Source: Planctomycetota bacterium (GTDB lineage Bacteria; Planctomycetota; Planctomycetia; Gemmatales; Gemmataceae). Taken from it: a stretch of DNA of 10,773 bases. Position numbers and translations under genes: made by a program. The notes beneath the pieces were generated by a model. That model ran no database searches. It was not told where the DNA came from and worked only from the letters and a program-made list of their open reading frames with translations. Shown piece by piece: positions 6,449 to 10,773 of the stretch; the first letter of the stretch is position 1, and each line of letters starts with the position of its first letter. The stretch lies in contig JAGWVO010000098.1 of the NCBI GenBank assembly GCA_018970845.1, positions 1 through 10,773 on the forward strand. The letters run 5' to 3'.

Positions 6449-7063
6449 TCAACCATTTCCTGATTCCAGAGCCTTTACGATAGCTTGTGACTGTTCGCAA
6501 AGCGATTCGAACCCGCCAGAATTGTTAATCACATAATCAGCGTTGGCACGCTTCTCGGTCAAGGGGATCTGGGCCTTTTCTCGAAGTTTCAGCATTTCCT
6601 CATCCCAGCCGCGTTCACGGACTCTTTCCAATCGCTGCTGGAAAGGCGCGTCGACATGAACAATCGCGTCGACATGATCTTTCCATCCTCCCTCGATCAG
6701 AAGGGGGGCATCCAAAACCACGATGCGATATTCACCCGAATCCCTTCCACGGGCCAATTCGCTGGCGATCTTCTGGCGAATCCAAGGGTGGACGATAGCC
6801 TCCAGCGCCGCTCGCCTCTCCGGCGAATGAAAAACCGAGGCTCCCAGGGCCTTTCTGTTGATTGTTTGATCATCCGAAAGGATTCCGGAACCGAATTCCG
6901 CGATCACCCGCGCGGCGATCTCGGGTTGGCGAAGCGCTTCGTGGCCCCATTTGTCGGCATCGATGACAAGGCCGTTCTCCCCCGCAAGAATCCTTGCGAC
7001 CGTGCTCTTGCCGCTGCCGATCCCTCCCGTCACGCCGATCACGGGCGCGCTTTCACGAGCCAT
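6449..7063 (-). CDS. coaE: Dephospho-CoA kinase
   Basis: A 204-residue P-loop kinase that phosphorylates the 3'-hydroxyl of dephospho-CoA with ATP, the last step of coenzyme A synthesis, in the cytoplasm. The length is normal for the family. It shows the N-terminal Walker A GVTGGIGSGKST (10-21), DAD (35-37) followed by a short helix, LDAPLLIEGGW (117-127), R151 in the lid region (RERGWDEE) and the C-terminal motif QIPLTEKRANADYVINNSG (165-183), which is characteristic of CoaE. The ATG at 7063 lies 11 nt inside the end of polA, with GAGG 9 nt upstream; longer in-frame starts would lie deep inside polA and add unrelated residues. The overlap implies coupled translation with polA. By eye this gene is somewhat less GC-rich than its neighbours. 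Confidence 0.96.
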   Translation of the reverse strand: MARESAPVIGVTGGIGSGKSTVARILAGENGLVIDADKWGHEALRQPEIAARVIAEFGSGILSDDQTINRKALGASVFHSPERRAALEAIVHPWIRQKIASELARGRDSGEYRIVVLDAPLLIEGGWKDHVDAIVHVDAPFQQRLERVRERGWDEEMLKLREKAQIPLTEKRANADYVINNSGGFESLCEQSQAIVKALESGNG

Positions 7064-9905
7064 CGGGAACCGCCTCGACATCAAGCCAGTTGGGGCCCGC
7101 GGCCACATCCACATCGAGGGGGACTCGCAGTCCGCCATGGGCGTCCATGGCCCCGCGCATCGCCTGCCGAACAAGCGCCGCGGCTGCCCCTGTTTCCCGC
7201 TCCGGGCATTCCAAAACCAATTCATCATGAATTTGAAGGACCAATCGCGCTCCCAGTGCCGATCTTTCCAGGGCGCGGTCGAGACCTAGCATGGCCAGTT
7301 TGATCAGGTCGGCGGCCGAACCCTGCACGGCCATGTTGATCGCCTCCCTCTCGGGTTGTGTTCTGGAACGGTGGGACCGCGATGACTTGAGTCCGGTGAT
7401 CGACCTGCGTCGGCCCAAAATGGTCTCAACGAAGCCCCTTGAAAGGGCCTCGTCGAGAATTTGTTCCTGCCAGGCCAAAACCGACGGGTAGCGGGCGAAG
7501 TAGGCATCGATGAAGCTGGCCGCCTGCTCGCGGGGAACCCCCAGGCGCTGGGCCAGGCCAAAGGCGCTGATCCCGTAGATCACGCCGAAATTCACCATTT
7601 TCGCCGTGCGGCGCATCGCGGAATCAACCGAGGCCACGGGAGTCCCGTAAATTTCAGCGGCAACCGCGGCGTGCACATCGATTCCCTGCTTGAACGCCTC
7701 GATGAGCGCCTCGTCACCCGTGAGATGAGCCAGCAAGCGAAGCTCAATTTGCGAGTAGTCGGCGGAAATGAGCCTGTGGCCGGGCGGGGCGATGAACGCC
7801 TGCCTGATTTGCTGCCCCTCGTCCCTTCGCACGGGAATGTTTTGGAGATTCGGATCGCTGGACGAAAGTCGTCCCGTGGCCGTGACCGTCTGGTTGAACG
7901 AGGCGCGCACCCTGCCGTCCGGTCCGGCCAGTCCCGGCAAGGCGTCGACATAGGTTCCCTTGAGCTTGGAAACCTGCCTGTGCCTTAGAAGCATGCGCGG
8001 CAGTTCTGATCCGCGGTGGTCGAGCGAGGCCAGTTTCTCAAGGGTTTCCTGGTCCGTGCTGGGTTCTCCGGTGGTTCCGGTCTTGCCCTGAACCGGGAGG
8101 CCCAAATCCTCGAACAAGACCTGCCGCAATTGAGGCAGCGACTGGATGTTGAAAGGCCTTCCGGCGATCGAGTGGATTTGCGTTTCGATGCGCTGCAACT
8201 CGGAGGCCATCTCCACCGAAAGCGCCTCGAGCCGCCTCGCGTCGATCAGCACGCCGGCGCGTTCCATGCGCGCCAGCACTTCCACCAAGGGAACTTCAAG
8301 GTCGGCATACAGTCCCGGAAGCCGTGGTCCAGCCTCAGCCAACGCCGTTTCCAAAATCCGAGAAAGTCGCAAGGCGGCGTCGGCATCCTCGCAGGCGTAC
8401 CTTGCCACTTGGTCCACCGGCACCTCGTCCATCCTCTTTTGGGCCGCCTTGCGGGACGACGGGCCGATCAGGTCGGTGATCGGGATCATCCTGTGGCCCA
8501 GGTAGCGCCTGGATAGCTCGTCCAATCCGTGGCTTCGCTCTCCGGCGTGGAGAAGGTAATCGGCCACCATCGTGTCTCCGACGATGCCGCCCATCCGGAT
8601 TCCTGAAGCGGCCAGGGCCCGCCAGTCGTACTTGATGTTCTGGTTGATCTTGCCCGGGTGACGGCCCTCAAGAATGGGCTTCAATCGATCCAATGTTTCC
8701 GAGACCTCAAGGCGCGTTTCCCCGGGCGGCGCCATGAGCGGCAGGTACCATCCGTGCCCCTCCTTCCAACTCAGCGCGATTCCGACGATCCGGCATTCCT
8801 CGGGCTGGAGACTTGTTGTTTCAAGGTCGATGGCGAATCGTTCCTGCCGCGCCAGTTCAAGCAGGCACTCGTCCAGCTCCGCCGGAGACCGGGCCACCCT
8901 GTAATGGCTGTAATCCCAATCCGAAACCGGCTCGTTTTGTGGAGCATCCCCGGTTTCGGTCGGGTTGTTCATCGCGCTGAAAAGGTCGCCCTGAACCGAT
9001 TGTTTTGTCGGAGTGGCAACCGCCGCGGCGGGCCGCGCCCCTCCCGGCAGCATTTCCTCCACCTGCCGGGTTAGCGCCCGAAACCCCATCTCCCTGAAAA
9101 ACGCCGAGGCGGGAACCGGATTGATGGGAGCAAGCTTCCAAGCCTGCCAATCCAGCGCCACGGGAACATCATCCCGTAACCTCACGAGTTGCCTGCTGAG
9201 TTCCACCTTGTTCCAGTTGTCGCGCAGCACATCCCCCTTTTTTCCCTTGATGGTTCCCAAAGCCGCATGGAGAGCCTCGAGGGATCCAAATTCCTCGAGG
9301 TATTTCGCGGCGGTCTTGGGGCCCACGCCCGGCGCGCCGGGAACATTGTCGGTGCTGTCTCCCACGAGCGATTGGAGGTCAACCACCTGTCCGGGAGTCA
9401 CGCCCCATTCCGCCTTCAGGGCATCCGTGTCGAAGTAGCTTTGTCGGCGAAGATTGAGCAGCCTCACATGGGGGCCTAGGAGTTGCCGGCAATCCTTGTC
9501 TGTCGTGCACAGGACCACATCCAGTCCCTTTTCAACCCCCGCGCGAGCCAGTGTGGCCATGATGTCGTCGGCTTCGAATCCCGGAACACCGATAAATGGC
9601 ACTCCGATCGCCTCGAACAACCGCGTGATGTGGGGCACCTGCAGGGCCAGGTCGGCTGGCATCGGGGGCCGGTGGGCCTTGTACTCGGGATAGAGTTCCT
9701 GCCGAAATGTCGGCCCATCGACATCCAGCGCGCATACGAGGTAGTCGGGATTTTCCGAGCGGAGGCCCATGAGGTCGCGCGCGAGCCCAAACAGCGCGTT
9801 GGTCGGCAAGCCTTTCGGGCTGCTCATGGGGGGAATTGCGTGAAACACCTGGAACACCAGCGAAAAGGTGTCCACCACCACGAGGCGATGCTTGCCGGTT
9901 GACAT
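7053..9905 (-). CDS. polA: DNA polymerase I with 5'-3' exonuclease, 3'-5' proofreading and polymerase domains
   Basis: A 950-residue family A polymerase for Okazaki fragment processing and excision repair. The 5' nuclease domain (1 to about 288) has YKAHRP (75-80), GFEADD (109-114), DKDCR (136-140) and GDSTDNVPG (182-190) with a helix-hairpin-helix at GVGPKTA (193-199). An Ala/Pro-rich linker (about 288-330) contains QGDLF (305-309). The proofreading domain looks active: D360-x-E362 (ExoI), NQNIKYD with D427 (ExoII) and Y503-x-x-x-D507 (ExoIII). The polymerase has motif A SADYSQIE (D716), motif B with R765, K769, F773 and Y777, and motif C QIHDE (D894, E895). Phe773 is the usual residue that discriminates against dideoxynucleotides. 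The start at 9905 has no strong ribosome site; the protein begins at the expected first strand. It is the first gene of the minus-strand run. Confidence 0.98.
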   Translation of the reverse strand: MSTGKHRLVVVDTFSLVFQVFHAIPPMSSPKGLPTNALFGLARDLMGLRSENPDYLVCALDVDGPTFRQELYPEYKAHRPPMPADLALQVPHITRLFEAIGVPFIGVPGFEADDIMATLARAGVEKGLDVVLCTTDKDCRQLLGPHVRLLNLRRQSYFDTDALKAEWGVTPGQVVDLQSLVGDSTDNVPGAPGVGPKTAAKYLEEFGSLEALHAALGTIKGKKGDVLRDNWNKVELSRQLVRLRDDVPVALDWQAWKLAPINPVPASAFFREMGFRALTRQVEEMLPGGARPAAAVATPTKQSVQGDLFSAMNNPTETGDAPQNEPVSDWDYSHYRVARSPAELDECLLELARQERFAIDLETTSLQPEECRIVGIALSWKEGHGWYLPLMAPPGETRLEVSETLDRLKPILEGRHPGKINQNIKYDWRALAASGIRMGGIVGDTMVADYLLHAGERSHGLDELSRRYLGHRMIPITDLIGPSSRKAAQKRMDEVPVDQVARYACEDADAALRLSRILETALAEAGPRLPGLYADLEVPLVEVLARMERAGVLIDARRLEALSVEMASELQRIETQIHSIAGRPFNIQSLPQLRQVLFEDLGLPVQGKTGTTGEPSTDQETLEKLASLDHRGSELPRMLLRHRQVSKLKGTYVDALPGLAGPDGRVRASFNQTVTATGRLSSSDPNLQNIPVRRDEGQQIRQAFIAPPGHRLISADYSQIELRLLAHLTGDEALIEAFKQGIDVHAAVAAEIYGTPVASVDSAMRRTAKMVNFGVIYGISAFGLAQRLGVPREQAASFIDAYFARYPSVLAWQEQILDEALSRGFVETILGRRRSITGLKSSRSHRSRTQPEREAINMAVQGSAADLIKLAMLGLDRALERSALGARLVLQIHDELVLECPERETGAAAALVRQAMRGAMDAHGGLRVPLDVDVAAGPNWLDVEAVPDGS

Positions 9906-9957
9906 TCTTGAAGGTCCCGCGGGCGTTCAGCCCCCCTGGGGCCGTGACGCAACCTTC

Positions 9958-9963
9958 ATCCTA
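9958..9963 (-). promoter_or_regulatory. Weak candidate -10 box for polA
   Basis: TAGGAT on the minus strand lies 52 nt upstream of the polA ATG and would give a leader of roughly 45 nt. No good -35 box is visible 16-18 nt further upstream. This is the best promoter-like hexamer I found for the minus-strand genes, but the support is thin. Confidence 0.2.
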
Positions 9964-10034
9964 CAAGCCTGAAAAGGGTGGAATCGGGCCTGATTTTCCG
10001 GCCGCGACGGATGCGAGACTTCTGCCGTTTCCCC

Positions 10035-10046
10035 ACGCCCGGGCGT
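10035..10046. promoter_or_regulatory. Perfect 12-bp palindrome upstream of the plus-strand -35 box (candidate operator)
   Basis: ACGCCCGGGCGT is self-complementary over all 12 bases and ends 4 nt before the TTGACT box of the plus-strand promoter. Its position between two divergent genes suits a site for a dimeric regulator. GC-rich DNA makes short palindromes fairly common, so function is inference. Confidence 0.35.
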
Positions 10047-10050
10047 ATGA

Positions 10051-10078
10051 TTGACTTCGGACAGCCGTGCATTAGGGT
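10051..10078 (+). promoter_or_regulatory. Candidate sigma70-type promoter for the plus-strand coiled-coil gene
   Basis: TTGACT (10051-10056) matches the -35 consensus at five of six bases. After a 16-nt spacer comes TAGGGT (10073-10078), which keeps the first, second and last bases of the -10 consensus, a form often seen in GC-rich bacteria. Transcription would begin near 10085, giving a leader of about 64 nt to the ATG at 10149. Confidence 0.45.
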
Positions 10079-10099
10079 TCACCTGAATGTCCACCGGCC

Positions 10100-10139
10100 C
10101 CCCGGCGGTTGCCGGGGCTTGGCAGGCTCCAAACCGGAG
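10100..10139 (+). promoter_or_regulatory. Two small hairpins in the leader of the plus-strand gene
   Basis: The predicted leader contains a 7-bp GC stem CCCCGGC/GCCGGGG with a GGTT loop (10100-10117). It is followed by a 4-bp stem CTCC/GGAG (10127-10130 with 10136-10139), in which the GGAG is the ribosome binding site of the downstream gene. The second stem could limit translation initiation. No T-tract follows either stem, so they are not terminators. Both are short, and a regulatory role is inference. Confidence 0.3.
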
Positions 10140-10148
10140 AAGTCAGTC

Positions 10149-10773
10149 ATGGCGAAGGCGCGAAAGCAGGAATCGGGCACGACCATCATCATCGTGCTTG
10201 TTTTCTTCATTCTCTCGACTCTCGGTCTGGCGACGAGCACTTACATGGGCTTCTCCAAGCACAAGGAACTTGAGGATGCCGTCAAGAAGGCGGAATCCGA
10301 GAAGAAGGATGTTGAAAACCGAAAGCGGTTTTACGCCTTCGGCGCCACCATCCTTTACAAGTACATGGCCAACAAGGACTTGCCGATTGACGAGAACGAC
10401 AAGATGGACGCCGTCGTCGACCGCGGCAGGCTTGAAAACGGGGAAGGCGACTGGACGAAAAACTCGCGACGCGACGAATTCCTGGGCGCCCTCAAGGAGA
10501 TCGAGTCGATCAAGGCCACCGATGGAACGGGCGCCCCGGTCGAATTGTTCAAGGAAGGCAGCGTCATCAAGGATTCCTTGAAAAAAGTCGCCGACCAGAC
10601 GGAGGTGATGAAGAAGAAGTTCGAGGATGAACTTGTCACCCAAAAGACAAAGTTCGATGCCGACCTCAAGTCCGCCAAGGATCAGGCCAAGGTGGAAAAG
10701 GATGCCATGGACCAGAAGCTCACGCTTGCGGAAGCGGCGGTCAAGAAGGTTCAAAAGGACTACGCCGACTTCC
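10149..10773 (+). CDS. Membrane-anchored coiled-coil protein of unknown function (3' end outside the window)
   Basis: At least 208 residues are visible and the frame is still open at the window edge. After a basic N-terminus (K3 R5 K6) there is one hydrophobic helix, about residues 11-34 (IIIVLVFFILSTLGLA), with no cleavable signal or lipobox. It is followed by a charged K/E-rich helix (about 36-60), a mixed segment containing Trp102 (61-140), and a second long K/E/D/A-rich helix (about 141-208) with heptad-like spacing, probably a coiled coil. This predicts a one-pass anchor with the bulk in the periplasm or cytoplasm; orientation by the positive-inside rule favours periplasmic. The start is supported by GGAG 9 nt upstream and an upstream promoter candidate, and codons are strongly G/C-ending in this frame. 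I recognise no domain. It is divergent from polA, and likely the first gene of a plus-strand unit that continues beyond the window. Confidence 0.82.
   Translation, partial: MAKARKQESGTTIIIVLVFFILSTLGLATSTYMGFSKHKELEDAVKKAESEKKDVENRKRFYAFGATILYKYMANKDLPIDENDKMDAVVDRGRLENGEGDWTKNSRRDEFLGALKEIESIKATDGTGAPVELFKEGSVIKDSLKKVADQTEVMKKKFEDELVTQKTKFDADLKSAKDQAKVEKDAMDQKLTLAEAAVKKVQKDYADF

Noticed and set aside
10087..10581. An Arg/Ser/Thr-rich plus-strand frame overlapping the coiled-coil gene
   Set aside because: It is a frame-shifted reading of the same DNA with no ribosome site or protein-like composition.
10143..10754. A Leu-rich 203-codon minus-strand frame opposite the coiled-coil gene
   Set aside because: Its leucine and phenylalanine richness is what the complement of K/E-rich codons gives; the plus strand has the ribosome site, promoter candidate and G/C-ending codons.

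Overview
This GC-rich window looks like a core chromosomal segment of a PVC-superphylum bacterium, most likely a planctomycete. The reasons are the gene order polA-coaE-rho, which I recall as the same order in Chlamydia trachomatis (CT493-CT492-CT491), a Rho factor with a long disordered N-terminal extension, and two proteins of unknown function whose style (a short lipoprotein, and a one-pass membrane protein with a K/E-rich coiled coil) is common in planctomycetes. The phylum call is inference. No rRNA, tRNA, CRISPR array, insertion sequence or phage gene was seen.

Layout. Nine genes lie head to tail on the minus strand, reading right to left: polA (DNA polymerase I, three domains, proofreading intact), coaE (last step of CoA synthesis), rho (transcription terminator), ribH (lumazine synthase, riboflavin synthesis), nusB (antitermination factor), a PHP-domain phosphoesterase, ftsY (SRP receptor), an NAD-dependent sugar-nucleotide epimerase, and a small lipoprotein. 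Most junctions are very tight: an 11-nt overlap for polA/coaE, 4 nt for ribH/nusB, 3 nt for nusB/PHP and a 28-nt overlap for PHP/ftsY. These stretches are probably co-transcribed and partly translationally coupled. The looser gaps are coaE/rho (155 nt), rho/ribH (30 nt) and epimerase/lipoprotein (67 nt, with an inverted repeat). A weak hairpin plus T-tracts at the lipoprotein end may close the unit.

To the right of polA is a 243-nt divergent intergenic region. It holds a plausible sigma70-type promoter for the plus strand, a perfect 12-bp palindrome just upstream of its -35 box, and two small hairpins in the predicted leader. It serves a plus-strand gene for an N-terminally anchored coiled-coil protein that runs off the window at 10773.

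Functionally this is mostly housekeeping: DNA repair and replication, RNA metabolism (Rho and NusB are functionally linked), cofactor synthesis (CoA, flavin) and membrane targeting. No obvious new system was found. The most interesting leads are the two unrecognised proteins, a possible sliding-clamp-binding motif in the polA linker, the Rho extension, and the divergent control region.
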